Numbered from the stretch's first letter, positions 48,401 through 52,643 are shown. The stretch is DNA of 64,000 bases from Diphasiastrum complanatum (GCA_029204225.1 CM055104.1:47128451-47192450), one strand, 5' to 3'. Notes: generated by a model not told the origin, from the letters alone. Made by a program: numbers and translations.

Positions 48401-49521
48401 AAAAAGTCAGTGGTCAGCTATTGATCTTTCTCTCTTTAGTCTCCTTAAGCATTCTCTTTGCTGCTTTATGGGGTTAGTTCTTGCTTATGTGTTGCTTTCT
48501 TAGCTTAGTTATTGAATTGTTGTGAATCTGTCCATAACTATTTGCAATCTTGAATATCAAATTTTTTGAGATCTTCTAGAGCATATTTTGTTGTTGAAAT
48601 GATTATTACATTTTTCATTTTCCATACTTCTATAGAAAGCAATAGTGCAAGAAGCCAATATAAGTCATGTCAAACTCCATAGAAAGATTTTCTTTAGTTT
48701 AATAAGGAGACTCCTATGTTGCATGTAATCACCAGATCATCGACACAAAGCACAACGGAAGGAGGTTGTGCTTCAGCATTCTCCCTTCTTTCTGTAAAAA
48801 TTAGCTTTGAACTTACTTCGTTTTAAAGTCAATCTTGATAAAGTGGTCATCAAGTCTACTGCAACATGTGTGTGGTATTTGTTTTAAGCCAAGAAGAGCT
48901 TTTTTAAGATTGACCGACCAAGTGCTCCTTACTCTTTTCTTCAAATCCTTGTGGTTGTTCCATTTGGACTTCCTCTTCTAAGAGATAGATAAAAGTGAGA
49001 GCTGAAAATATATGATGGATAGCCAAAAGTCAAATTATAAGTGAAGGCTAAGGATGTATAATGCACAGAAAAAGTACAAAGCTTCAACCCATAGTCAATT
49101 ATCATAGACAAGTGAATTCACCAATGTCACAATGCCAGCTCAGATCTACAAACTATTAGCCACTACTAGGATTCAAAATAAGACAAAACCCAATTTAGAA
49201 AAACCGAAGCTCCAGAAGAAGCAATAAAGAAACAATGACCAGAAACCCACCAGAAGTGGAGGGGACAACTCCGGTATCACAAAAAGGCTTGCGCCTTTCC
49301 TCCACCCAACCCATCAGAATGAGCATGGACGAAGCCACCACGCCAGCTACTGTCAGAATGGCGAGGCCTTGCAGAATTTGCCCTTTCCATGTGAAAGAGT
49401 CTGAGTTTTGGGAGCGCTTGTGGTGCTTGGGACGACGGGCTTTGGAGCCTACAGATTCCGGGAAGGAGGAGTACGGATGAGAAGACGAGCTTGGAGAAGA
49501 GGAAAACACCGCGGGGGACAT
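4963..49521 (-). CDS. Host gene: Man1-Src1p C-terminal (MSC) domain inner nuclear membrane protein, 8 exons found
   Basis: Eight exons at 49521-49251, 44353-44226, 17321-17250, 16846-16701, 16257-16143, 16008-15928, 5537-5397 and 5050-4963 join without a stop into 347 residues. The order is: Ser-rich N-terminus with basic patch (27-36), membrane helix (about 49-72), lumenal Cys-rich segment (C81, C93, C96, C102, C109, C120, C142, C150, C212, C225), second helix (about 230-255), and nucleoplasmic winged helix (about 265-347) ending in VWEWQ. This order and the motifs PFCDTG, CxxCPxxGxC, FKPLGC and [16 protein letters not shown] match the MSC family known from MAN1/LEM2/Src1 and its plant members, which tether chromatin at the inner nuclear envelope. 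Assignment is by recognition, not search. No LEM domain is seen. The terminal exon after 4963 is unresolved; homologues end soon after this point. Introns 1, 2 and 6 (4.9, 26.9 and 10.4 kb) are filled with transposons. Confidence 0.85.
5397..5537 (-). CDS. MSC gene exon 7 (residues 272-318), winged helix
   Basis: A 141-base exon from CTAATTAG to GAGAG|GTAAGC, phase 0. It encodes [11 protein letters not shown], then [20 protein letters not shown] and NPALWRE. It reads directly on from exon 6 across a 10.4-kb intron. The [12 protein letters not shown] and ALWREV motifs are characteristic of plant MSC winged-helix domains. Confidence 0.85.
5538..6185. other. MSC intron 6, proximal part, no feature seen
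   Basis: The minus-strand frame at 6082-5846 ends without a family match, and I do not support it as an exon because exon 6 joins exon 7 directly in phase. Confidence 0.5.
6186..6210 (+). repeat. (TG)n microsatellite, 25 bp
   Basis: A perfect TG run inside MSC intron 6, a short distance from the GA-rich end of LINE 2. Confidence 0.95.
6276..7256 (-). mobile_element. LINE 2: 3' fragment, inverted
   Basis: On the minus strand the ORF2 tail (7256-6906) is followed by a degraded 3' region ending in GACATTAATAAA and then a C/T-rich imperfect tract (6303-6276). The protein tail matches LINE 1 strongly (shared SSHQL-VETGRY and a related zinc motif). It is truncated at its 5' end near 7256 and lies in MSC intron 6. 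Confidence 0.82.
6906..7256 (-). pseudogene. LINE ORF2 tail with zinc-finger motif, truncated
   Basis: A 116-codon frame. Residues 65-116 align with the LINE 1 tail, including [17 protein letters not shown] and the motif [19 protein letters not shown]. The first Cys of the CxxC pair appears changed relative to LINE 1. The frame stops immediately after YEIRG, where LINE 1 continues for over 100 codons, so this is a broken remnant. Confidence 0.75.
7257..7664. other. Intronic spacer between two LINE pieces, nothing recognised
   Basis: A 62-codon frame at 7291-7479 has no recognised domain. The stretch ends at the (TC)n tract. Confidence 0.5.
7665..7751 (+). repeat. (TC)n microsatellite, 87 bp, at a LINE 5' junction
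   Basis: A perfect TC run whose right edge is directly continuous with the ORF2 coding sequence of LINE 3. Confidence 0.97.
7752..9520 (+). mobile_element. LINE 3: 5'-truncated, ORF2 from the endonuclease-RT linker to the post-RT region
   Basis: It starts flush with a (TC)n tract in the linker after the endonuclease. The linker pairs with the one in LINE 5 (shared HxQASF and NPWYDTEC-like motifs). RT follows: [45 protein letters not shown] and [11 protein letters not shown]. After RT come the segments shared with LINE 1 up to about 9500. Frames shift near 8640, 8958 and 9270. No LINE 3' UTR is seen; the 3' side is lost near 9520. It lies in MSC intron 6. Confidence 0.88.
8307..8959 (+). pseudogene. 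LINE 3 reverse transcriptase core, frameshifted
   Basis: Two abutting frames (8307-8648 and 8645-8959) cover RT blocks with [12 protein letters not shown] (palm aspartates), VKQGC and YADD. A single TGA/frame slip at about 8647 separates the GVKQGC motif. RT of this class copies the element's RNA onto a nicked target. The YADD catalytic pair is intact, but the missing endonuclease and the frame breaks make this copy inactive. Confidence 0.85.
9066..9635 (+). pseudogene. LINE 3 post-RT segment running into unrelated DNA
   Basis: The first ~135 residues correspond to LINE 1 ([20 protein letters not shown], then [15 protein letters not shown]). After about 9500 similarity ends, and the remaining codons lie in a different sequence of unknown nature. 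Confidence 0.65.
9521..10837. other. MSC intron 6, unrecognised stretch
   Basis: No protein match on either strand. A possible minus-strand spliced leader (see 10838-11034) may have a second exon near 10770-10641, ending CTACAG|GTATGA. Confidence 0.4.
10838..11034 (-). promoter_or_regulatory. Promoter-like module on the minus strand: TATA box, TC-rich leader, splice donor
   Basis: Reading the minus strand, TATATAAA at 11034-11027 is followed by a leader containing the (TC)n run at 10991-10959, then CTAAG|GTAAGT at about 10838. This is the usual plant order of core promoter, pyrimidine leader and first intron. It could be an internal promoter of the MSC gene, a captured promoter, or chance. 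No coding function is visible. Confidence 0.4.
10959..10991 (-). repeat. (GA)n microsatellite, 33 bp
   Basis: A perfect GA run, read as (TC)n on the minus strand, within the promoter-like module. Confidence 0.95.
11284..11303 (-). repeat. (GA)n run at the LINE 4 3' end
   Basis: A 20-bp GA run adjoining AAAGCTTTATTAATGTC, the inverted LINE terminus. Confidence 0.9.
11284..11905 (-). mobile_element. LINE 4: 3' end, inverted
   Basis: On the minus strand an Arg/Ser/Asp-rich C-terminal coding remnant is followed by a 3' UTR ending GACATTAATAAA and then a (TC)n run (11303-11284), the same ending as LINE 1. It may be the far end of LINE 5, split by the copia at 11906-13908, but the two pieces together are too short for a full ORF2. 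Confidence 0.7.
11918..13083 (+). pseudogene. Copia B' gag-protease remnant
   Basis: Three overlapping frames. Residues [14 protein letters not shown] (about 12150-12190) form a CCHC knuckle. [13 protein letters not shown] (about 12335-12375) carries the retropepsin DSGA active site. ISDGSQ-like, LYVPS and LVEFKEGRC motifs follow as in copia B. A stop at 12544 and frame changes break it. The product would have packaged RNA and cleaved the polyprotein. Confidence 0.78.
13489..13908 (+). repeat. Copia B' 3' LTR, 420 bp
   Basis: It starts TGGTAGAAATAATAAATG after the polypurine AAGGAGGG and ends TTTCCTACA. The interior (GACCCAAAAGGT, GTGTAACCATG, CGTGGGTCCA) matches the copia B LTR at 22906-23346. 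Its right edge sits inside LINE 5. Confidence 0.8.
13909..15421 (-). mobile_element. LINE 5: ORF1 tail, endonuclease, linker and part of RT, inverted
   Basis: Minus-strand order from 15421: an ORF1 C-terminal remnant ([17 protein letters not shown] near 15250-15200), the endonuclease, the linker (NPWYDTEC near 14260), then a jump to RT motifs VKQGCPLSP and YIDDLERV (about 14030-13950). Most of RT between linker and VKQGC is deleted. The 5' edge is flush with a (GA)n tract, and the 3' edge is cut by the copia B' LTR. Confidence 0.82.
14521..15147 (-). pseudogene. LINE 5 apurinic-type endonuclease, frameshifted
   Basis: It begins [20 protein letters not shown], with [12 protein letters not shown] (the catalytic Asn and Glu motifs of the exonuclease-endonuclease-phosphatase fold) and further on [11 protein letters not shown], a variant of GDFNA with Asp changed to Asn. 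This enzyme nicks the target for target-primed reverse transcription. Several frame changes make it inactive. Confidence 0.8.
15422..15469 (-). repeat. (GA)n microsatellite, 48 bp, at the LINE 5 5' junction
   Basis: A perfect GA run, (TC)n in LINE orientation, directly before the ORF1 remnant of LINE 5. Confidence 0.95.
15704..15720 (+). repeat. Poly(A) run, 17 bp
   Basis: A homopolymer in MSC intron 6. It could be the tail of an unrecognised retroinsertion; no adjoining element was identified. Confidence 0.7.
15928..16008 (-). CDS. MSC gene exon 6 (residues 245-271), end of membrane helix
   Basis: An 81-base exon between TTTTGCAG and ATGCAG|GTCAAG, phase 0. It encodes [20 protein letters not shown], then AEEIYMQ. 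It completes the second helix, followed by the positively charged flank expected on the nucleoplasmic side and the start of the winged helix. Confidence 0.8.
16143..16257 (-). CDS. MSC gene exon 5 (residues 206-244), start of second membrane helix
   Basis: A strong acceptor (pyrimidine run then GTTGTAG) precedes [19 protein letters not shown] and the hydrophobic stretch [15 protein letters not shown]. The donor is CATG|GTATGT, phase 0. The FKPLxC motif just before the helix is typical of MSC proteins. Other frames here close with stops. Confidence 0.8.
16701..16846 (-). CDS. MSC gene exon 4 (residues 158-206)
   Basis: It follows a GTTTTCAG acceptor and encodes a charged helical segment beginning [19 protein letters not shown]. 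The open frame runs on for about 90 bases, but joining at CAAGG|GCATGT (a GC donor) gives the exact phase for exon 5 and reads ENFQ-G-MVEFLCP, as expected for the family. The GC donor is an inference from phase and alignment. Confidence 0.7.
17250..17321 (-). CDS. MSC gene exon 3 (residues 134-157)
   Basis: This 72-base exon lies between a TTGCAG acceptor and a GTCTGG donor, phase 0 at both ends. It encodes [20 protein letters not shown], with the C...C-G-G-W spacing of the family. The donor is weaker than consensus, so the 3' edge could move slightly. A longer open frame overlapping it in another phase has no family similarity. Confidence 0.72.
17322..19587. other. MSC intron 2, right after exon 3; old repeat DNA
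   Basis: No gene seen. The stretch 18788-18960 is a diverged copy of 38273-38440 on the far side of gypsy C. The remainder has no recognisable protein or structure. Confidence 0.5.
19588..20036 (+). repeat. Gypsy C 5' LTR, with primer site after it
   Basis: TGTTAGGGAC to GTAACA. The primer site TGGTATCAGAGCC at 20039-20051 fits initiator-Met tRNA priming. By eye it differs from the 3' LTR by roughly a dozen bases in the first 200, so it is moderately old. Confidence 0.92.
20921..21260 (+). pseudogene. Gypsy C gag, N-terminal part
   Basis: It starts [16 protein letters not shown], followed by a heptad-like helix [17 protein letters not shown] stop after ELTQLR and a frame slip in the KKR run follow. 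Copia A enters at 21261 in the codon after NLAVM. The same segment occurs inverted at 2590-2340. Confidence 0.85.
21261..21866 (+). repeat. Copia A 5' LTR, 606 bp, and primer site
   Basis: TGTAGAACACCTC to TTCCTACA, with primer site TGGTATCAGAGC at 21868-21879. The region 21345-21420 holds repeated GAAACTCGAAACT units. Confidence 0.93.
21930..22680 (+). pseudogene. Copia A gag with fused integrase-RT linker
   Basis: It begins [19 protein letters not shown] and has the copia gag pattern [16 protein letters not shown] and [14 protein letters not shown] stops it at 22402. After KAIDGVKEE (about 22497) the sequence jumps to [10 protein letters not shown], skipping nucleocapsid, protease and integrase, which A2 retains. 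Non-functional. Confidence 0.85.
22906..23346 (+). repeat. Copia B 5' LTR, 441 bp, and primer site
   Basis: TGTTAGAATAATAAATG to TTCCTACA, immediately followed by TGGTATCAGAGCC (23347-23359). It is similar to the LTR at 13489-13908. Confidence 0.92.
23984..25378 (+). pseudogene. Copia B gag and protease
   Basis: Gag starts [23 protein letters not shown] at 24242 splits it. The Lys-rich stretch is followed by the knuckle [14 protein letters not shown] (about 24740-24780). The protease motif reads [11 protein letters not shown] (about 25010), where the canonical DSGA has Glu in place of Gly, probably inactivating. The frame changes near 25330, before the pre-integrase region. Confidence 0.85.
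25279..26447 (+). pseudogene. Copia B pre-integrase and integrase
   Basis: [14 protein letters not shown] and [15 protein letters not shown] form the zinc-binding part. [22 protein letters not shown] and [17 protein letters not shown] carry the catalytic D-D-E core. A frameshift near 26010 moves to the second frame ending in [13 protein letters not shown]. Integrase would insert element DNA with a 5-bp stagger. Confidence 0.86.
26491..26585 (+). repeat. Three tandem 30-33 bp units in the copia B linker
   Basis: Units centred on ACTTTGGACAGCA start at 26491, 26521 and 26554, encoding repeated HFGQQSVD-like peptides between integrase and RT. Confidence 0.85.
26623..27366 (+). pseudogene. Copia B reverse transcriptase, first part
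   Basis: [64 protein letters not shown] and the catalytic [12 protein letters not shown]. Copia D enters right after this block, and the sequence continues at 32520 ([10 protein letters not shown]). Confidence 0.9.
27367..27755 (+). repeat. Copia D 5' LTR, 389 bp, and primer site
   Basis: TGTTGAAATAAATGCC to TTTGTCA, followed at once by TGGTATCAGAGC (27756-27767). Confidence 0.95.
28084..28155 (+). repeat. Tandem 38-bp duplication in the copia D leader
   Basis: Two copies of CAAATCCAGAAGCTGAGGG plus the following bases, 38 bp apart, just before the gag start at 28217. Confidence 0.9.
28217..29711 (+). pseudogene. Copia D gag, nucleocapsid and protease
   Basis: It starts [20 protein letters not shown]. 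The knuckle [14 protein letters not shown] lies near 28990-29035. Protease [14 protein letters not shown] (about 29180) keeps an intact [16 protein letters not shown] starts the pre-integrase region. Single frame slips near 28435 and 28610 and a TAG at 29709 interrupt an otherwise well-kept reading. Confidence 0.88.
29712..30874 (+). pseudogene. Copia D integrase and linker
   Basis: [26 protein letters not shown] and [15 protein letters not shown] give the D-D-E core, then [15 protein letters not shown] and [12 protein letters not shown] frame slip at about 30346 leads into [10 protein letters not shown] and an acidic, Ser-rich linker. The Asp and Glu catalytic residues appear intact. Confidence 0.88.
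30890..31954 (+). pseudogene. Copia D reverse transcriptase with truncated RNase H
   Basis: [74 protein letters not shown] and YVDDLVITG. RNase H begins [17 protein letters not shown], then jumps at about 31931 to the distal [14 protein letters not shown] region in another frame. The loss of the central RNase H residues is the main defect of this young element. Confidence 0.9.
32130..32519 (+). repeat. Copia D 3' LTR, 390 bp
   Basis: Preceded by the polypurine tract GAGGGGGGG (32121-32129) and followed by the ATGAA duplication. Confidence 0.95.
32520..32975 (+). pseudogene. Copia B RT end and RNase H tail after the nested insertion
   Basis: [20 protein letters not shown] continues RT. Near 32715 it jumps to [17 protein letters not shown]-like and [16 protein letters not shown], with [13 protein letters not shown]. 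The joining of segments and several stops show it is dead. Confidence 0.8.
32976..33606 (+). pseudogene. Copia A RNase H end
   Basis: It resumes at [11 protein letters not shown] and continues [35 protein letters not shown] and [19 protein letters not shown], the usual copia RNase H tail. A frameshift near 33420 breaks it. A2 carries the same segment at 61272-61900. Confidence 0.88.
33620..34204 (+). repeat. Copia A 3' LTR, 585 bp
   Basis: It begins TGTAGAACACCTC after the polypurine TTTGAGAGGGAGC and ends TTCCTACA. It is slightly shorter than the 5' copy through small indels in the GAAACTCG repeat zone. Confidence 0.93.
34205..34838 (+). pseudogene. Gypsy C gag, capsid and nucleocapsid part
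   Basis: It resumes with [30 protein letters not shown] and [12 protein letters not shown], typical of the gypsy retrotransposon gag domain, then the knuckle [14 protein letters not shown] (about 34730-34770). A stop (TAA) at 34398 breaks the frame after QDF. Confidence 0.88.
34862..36830 (+). pseudogene. Gypsy C protease, reverse transcriptase and RNase H
   Basis: The protease motif is [11 protein letters not shown] (about 34955); the usual DSG is DDG here. RT begins with [14 protein letters not shown] and PYRMS, continues with DLRSGYHQI and LPFGLKNAP, and has the catalytic [11 protein letters not shown] (about 36037). RNase H shows [14 protein letters not shown] and [12 protein letters not shown] frameshift near 35660 and 35830 and a TAG in F*QMM (35988) disable it. 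RNase H is followed by a deletion of the integrase core. Confidence 0.9.
36847..37652 (+). pseudogene. Gypsy C integrase C-terminus and chromodomain
   Basis: It starts inside integrase at [20 protein letters not shown] and keeps the tail ([15 protein letters not shown]). The zinc site and catalytic Asp residues upstream are missing. A separate frame at 37443-37652 encodes [19 protein letters not shown] and DDTWEKE, a chromodomain fold with its aromatic residues. Known chromoviruses use this domain to read chromatin when integrating. Confidence 0.85.
37680..38128 (+). repeat. Gypsy C 3' LTR
   Basis: It follows the purine tract AAGGAAGAGGAAA and matches 19588-20036 end to end, closing with GTAACA. 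Confidence 0.92.
38129..38275. other. Cluster of TTCnnGAA motifs beside the gypsy C 3' LTR
   Basis: GTTCCGGAAC, GTTCCAGAACGGAAC and TTCTGGAACA occur within about 140 bases. The pattern fits heat-shock-element half-sites, but it also resembles decayed terminal sequence of another repeat. Function is not shown. Confidence 0.35.
38420..38670 (+). repeat. Imperfect tandem duplication (about 145 and 106 bp)
   Basis: Two units beginning GGTC.TGGACCTCTAACAT and ending at TATAAAGTTTAGC.TTCTCC, at 38420 and 38565. The first unit has an extra internal segment. Confidence 0.75.
39018..40440 (+). mobile_element. Gypsy G: heavily decayed gypsy relic (gag and RT start)
   Basis: A gag-like start ([18 protein letters not shown] near 39018), then [13 protein letters not shown] and [13 protein letters not shown] (39279-39506), then the RT approach ([16 protein letters not shown] near 40090) and an [19 protein letters not shown]-like block at 40316-40380 in shifting frames. 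Many stops. It lies in MSC intron 2. Confidence 0.65.
40420..41128 (-). pseudogene. Copia H reverse transcriptase relic, inverted
   Basis: The minus strand reads [65 protein letters not shown] and VIIVLYV, with the catalytic YVDD damaged. It follows a deletion that removed nucleocapsid to integrase, and it is split from its gag piece by the hAT-like element. Confidence 0.8.
41137..41960. mobile_element. Non-autonomous hAT-like DNA transposon, 824 bp
   Basis: Terminal inverted repeats CATAGATGCACCG / CGGTGCATCTATG, with an exact 8-bp target duplication GTTTGTTT on both sides (41129-41136, 41961-41968), as expected of hAT transposases. Both ends carry repeated GAATCGCGATTC palindromes (41149-41190 and 41874-41950), candidate transposase binding sites. 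The interior has no transposase frame. It sits inside the copia H relic. Confidence 0.85.
41969..42074 (-). pseudogene. Copia H gag fragment
   Basis: The minus strand reads [20 protein letters not shown], then [11 protein letters not shown], a copia gag block seen also in copia D. It is bounded by the element I LTR on one side and the hAT-like insertion on the other. Confidence 0.75.
42075..42591 (+). repeat. Element I 5' LTR with internal 74-bp duplication
   Basis: TGTTATGTACCA to TTATAACA. The units at 42330 and 42404 (GATGAGTGCTAGTGAGAGCTG) are a tandem duplication absent from the 3' LTR. Confidence 0.85.
42766..43035 (+). pseudogene. Element I RT-start scrap
   Basis: [19 protein letters not shown], then [20 protein letters not shown], matches the RT approach of gypsy C (35480-35620). 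The frame ends just before the polypurine tract TTAAGGGGGAAGGAA. Confidence 0.8.
43062..43535 (+). repeat. Element I 3' LTR
   Basis: It starts TGTTATGTACCTAATGG and matches the 5' LTR to TAGATTATAA at 43530. The exact end is unclear because the next sequence is an inverted copy of the LTR start. Confidence 0.75.
43545..43690 (-). repeat. Inverted copy of the element I LTR start, polypurine tract and interior end
   Basis: The minus strand reads ACTTAAGAAGG-like, AAGGGGGAGGGAATG, then ACCATAATGGTATGA and GCTAGGCC, matching 43000-43130 in inverted order. The two arms face each other across about 430 bases. Confidence 0.75.
43691..44225. other. MSC intron 2, exon 2 side, nothing recognised
   Basis: AT-rich, without coding similarity on either strand. 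Confidence 0.5.
44226..44353 (-). CDS. MSC gene exon 2 (residues 91-133), Cys-rich lumenal part
   Basis: It starts after a TTTTAG acceptor and encodes [10 protein letters not shown] followed by a [14 protein letters not shown] pattern, the Cys-rich signature of the MSC lumenal domain. The donor is CTT|GTACGT in phase 0. It is isolated, with 4.9 kb of intron upstream and 26.9 kb downstream. Confidence 0.85.
44650..45090 (-). mobile_element. Copia J: 3' end fragment with part of its LTR, inverted
   Basis: The minus strand at 45090-45020 resembles the copia D end (ACTAAAGCATAGAG, then ATGCTAGGTG and CAAAATAGCCATT) and then a TGTTAGAAGTAAG LTR start. The LTR's other end is not defined. In MSC intron 1. 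Confidence 0.5.
45091..46555. other. MSC intron 1, unrecognised
   Basis: A CTATAAAAG box at about 45735, followed by a leader rich in GGAG motifs, could be the promoter of an unidentified LTR. No frame was recognised. Confidence 0.4.
46560..47850 (+). pseudogene. hAT transposase relic
   Basis: Frames in order give [14 protein letters not shown]...KKWTWKYY (BED-type finger region, 46895-47086), [20 protein letters not shown] with [14 protein letters not shown] (47110-47230, the DUF659-like catalytic region around the second Asp) and [20 protein letters not shown] with [10 protein letters not shown] (47640-47760, the C-terminal half). A CAATGTTTCACAAATC end and AATCGTGATTC-type motifs lie near 46556. 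Stops and frameshifts throughout. In MSC intron 1. Confidence 0.75.
48600..48990 (-). pseudogene. Copia K reverse transcriptase relic, inverted
   Basis: The minus strand reads [16 protein letters not shown], a [11 protein letters not shown]-like block and CVDDLVIT, in shifting frames, so it is a decayed copia RT. Near exon 1 in MSC intron 1. Confidence 0.65.
49251..49521 (-). CDS. MSC gene exon 1 (residues 1-90)
   Basis: I chose the ATG at 49521 as start because it opens a Ser/Pro-rich leader. A TTG lies 24 bases upstream in the same frame. The exon encodes a basic [10 protein letters not shown] patch (possible nuclear import signal), an uncharged helix from about residue 49 to 72, and the lumenal PFCDTG motif. 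It ends at CTG|GTGGGT leaving one base, which completes an Asp codon with exon 2. Confidence 0.85.
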
Positions 49522-49613
49522 CCCTGCTCCTACCACATGAAGCAAACAGCTCTCCTCTCTCGCTCGCTCCTGTTTTCTTTTGCTTTCTCTTTTCTCTCCT
49601 CTCTTTTTCTCGT

Positions 49614-49653
49614 CGTTTTCATTCCCCGTGTTTCGTTTTCATTCCCCGTGTTT
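49614..49653. repeat. Tandem 20-bp duplication in the MSC gene leader
   Basis: Two exact back-to-back copies of CGTTTTCATTCCCCGTGTTT lie between the TATA box and the start codon. Confidence 0.9.
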
Positions 49654-49696
49654 TATAGACAAAGAATGTTCTTTTTCACTAATCAGCAAATGTGGC

Positions 49697-49704
49697 TTTA
49701 TATA
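49697..49704 (-). promoter_or_regulatory. Candidate TATA box of the MSC gene
   Basis: On the minus strand TATATAAA lies about 175 bases upstream of the ATG at 49521. The DNA between them is strongly purine-rich on the transcribed sense, a common 5' leader composition. Placement only; no transcript data. Confidence 0.45.
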
Positions 49705-51729
49705 CTTTTTTTTTTTTTATATACGCCCCTAATGGGTTATACACACACAACATATACAACCTGCAACGCCAAGTGAGGAGCAAACTCCTAAGATGTCACT
49801 ATGCAACGCTGGGATTCAAGCCTGCACCTTGCCGGTCGCAGTCAATCACTCAACCAAGCAAGTTGCGATGGACCTCATATTTTAGACTCCTTATAAAGTA
49901 GAACGTGTATAAACTAATATTGGTACATGTGGAATGATTGTATGTTGGATAAATGTGGGAAGGGATGGATTAGTTCATTATGGAGGGTTTCATTTCGCAC
50001 CGTTCACGTTGTGCACAATCCAATCTTCTTCATTTTCTCTTTTTATGTCAACTTTATCCAACATGACAATGGTCAAAACTGCATCGACATGCAAATGGGG
50101 TCTCAAATTCTACATCATATTGAAAATGTGATGTTTGATGCCATAAAGGGCAATGGGCATCACATGGGGAATGGTATTCATGCTAGCGGCTTTTAAGCAT
50201 TCTCGACTGCCTGTGCTTACATTGAGGTACTCTACTTTTACTTCATCTCTATACCTACATTATCGTTTTTTCGCAACCTTCAATTCCGTACTTACTTGCA
50301 TTCAAATGGAATAACTTCTTTTGGATTCCACGCCTAATTAGTAACTAAACCATCAAGTTGGAAACGTATTTTTAAATTCACTATTTATGGGTACTATCTG
50401 AAAGTGAGTTAACCGGGCCCGACCTCTATAAAACACCAGAGCGGGTAGTCCACCAGGAACGGCTGAAACATGTCGTCTTGGTTAAGTCGCAGTAGTCACA
50501 CTAGCCTTCGGTATTGTCCAGTGAAAAACCTAGACCCAAAAGATGGAGAACACTATCATTCCACAACTACAACAACATTCGTAATTTACCCACCACCTCA
50601 TTCAGGGTTTGCTTTACTAGTCACTCTTCAAACCGCCGTTATGCACAGTCTATGATTACATGCATACATTGGCAACTACTCTACAGAGTCAATTTTTCAT
50701 AGTCCCTGGGATACAACTTCATACCTAACTATGTCCTACTCAAGTTAGGGTTAGGAAACCACAGCCACAGTCGTATCTATCAAGGAAACGTAACAGTGCA
50801 TCTCAGGTTCGCACTAGCAATGGGTCATTAGGGTTACACTTCACTAGACTAGACCTCATAGTGTCTTCACACGTTCAAATATTGTGTTGCAAACAGGCTA
50901 CTTCATGTCCTGCATTGGAAACAACATCTAGAGACGAACTCATCATGCACAGTAAGGTGCCGATTTAGCTGGCTAGTGCGGTGTTGTAACCATCCCAGCC
51001 TAGTACCAGTGATGTTGTATTGTATCAAGCATGCCCAAATCTATTGTATTGCAAGCTACATTTTTAACTAGTGTGATACTATGAATAAAAAACATTACTA
51101 TCAATACCACTACACTGCAAATCGAATGATAACCAATCGTTAGTACAATACGCAGCCACAAGTCTAGTAGCCGTAAAGTTGTACTACACATAATAAACAT
51201 AAACCTAGTAATTGAGTAGTACCTTTTCATTCTGACTAGTGAGGTATTGTAGCCAACACCTAGTTCAATGTTGAATTCACATCCGGAAAAAAGTGTAGTA
51301 CTATCTCTTGATGGTGGGGACTACACTAGTAGGTTGACCACTATTTCGTGTTGAAAACATTTTCACAAATTGCAATAGAGCAGGGCCGGTACCTGCTGTT
51401 GGAGCTCTCAAAGATTAAGTGCGGAACAAGAAATAGAGCTTCAACATAAAAATTATAATAGGAGCTTTGCCAAACTATAGTTTTGAATTTTGACTTAGAT
51501 CGAATGGAGGAATGTTTGGTAGGTGTCAAAGACAACCATGAAGGGAGCAAAACTGTTAGGTGTCTAAGACAGCCATGCTTCCTTCGAGATAGACATTCCG
51601 AGTGAGCATCAATGAGAGAGAAAATTTATCAAAAAGCATTCACAGTGGAACACACATAAGAAAAATAGAGAATCTGAATTAAGCTGTTGTGAATACAATG
51701 ATTTAGCTAGCTTCAGATTGAATGACTAT
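49705..51729. other. Upstream of the MSC gene, no gene recognised
   Basis: Only short frames without recognised domains on either strand. The DNA directly left of 51730 is the empty-site flank of copia A2. Confidence 0.45.
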
Positions 51730-51782
51730 TGTAGAACAATTGATCAAATAGATCTTGATTCTACCAACAAAGCGCACAGTTT

Positions 51783-52643
51783 TGTTGAAAATTGTCACTT
51801 CTCACTTGACATTGGTTCATGTAAATATTGATCAAACATTAGAATATGTTGATGATATGATTTCACACGTGTGGAGCCTGTTCCCACGTGTGAAAGGATG
51901 TACTTTTCATGTTTGTATATATCCAAATTGATTTTGTATCATTCTAGTTAGTGTGAACATGAAATGACTAGTTTTTAGTCAAGTTGACTAGTCACCTACA
52001 AATTAGCTTTTCCTTGCATGTGCATGAGTAAATGCTCCCACATGGCAAGTGGATGTTCACACGTGTGTATAGAGTACTAGAAGATAAGAGTTGACCATTT
52101 TCCTTAGATCCTATTTTGTAGGGAATATTCCTATATTCTAGGAGACTAGCTTTTTGGATTTTAGTCATATTCTAGAAGGTCAACTATTGGATAAGGATCA
52201 AGGATGGATAAAATGGATAGATCTGAGTGATGTGGCACTTTTCACACGTGTGAAGGCCTGCTGGACTGTACCAGACTCATGGATGTACTTGATCCATAAA
52301 AGGATCATCATTTTGCTAAGAAAATTGATGAGACTTTTGCACTCCACTTTTGTGAGATTTCTAGTCATTTGTCTTGTGATTTTTATGCATGATTGCTATC
52401 TAGTATCATTGTACTTGTTGTTTCAGGTGCAGGCCGTACAGTGGACAATACTCCACACGTGTGAAGCCGCTCTCACTAAAAAAATGATGTGTTGATCCAT
52501 TGCTCTTGCTTAAATCCAAGTGTAGTGAATCTAGATCAAGATCTAATGTGTAGAACTTGATAGATTCATTGATTAAGCAACCAATAACTCTCTATGATTG
52601 TAAAGTACAATCATTATTGTCCTAAAAACTATAAAATTTATCA
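51783..52643 (+). repeat. Copia E 5' LTR, 861 bp, five CACGTG palindromes, and primer site
   Basis: TGTTGAAAATTG to TTTATCA, then TGGTATCAGAGC at 52644. CACACGTGTG or close variants lie at 51864, 51883, 52058, 52243 and 52454. Confidence 0.94.

Noticed and set aside
52154-52495. 113-codon frame (and its copy at 56536) as a protein gene
   Set aside because: Both lie wholly within the copia E LTRs and simply reflect the duplicated LTR.
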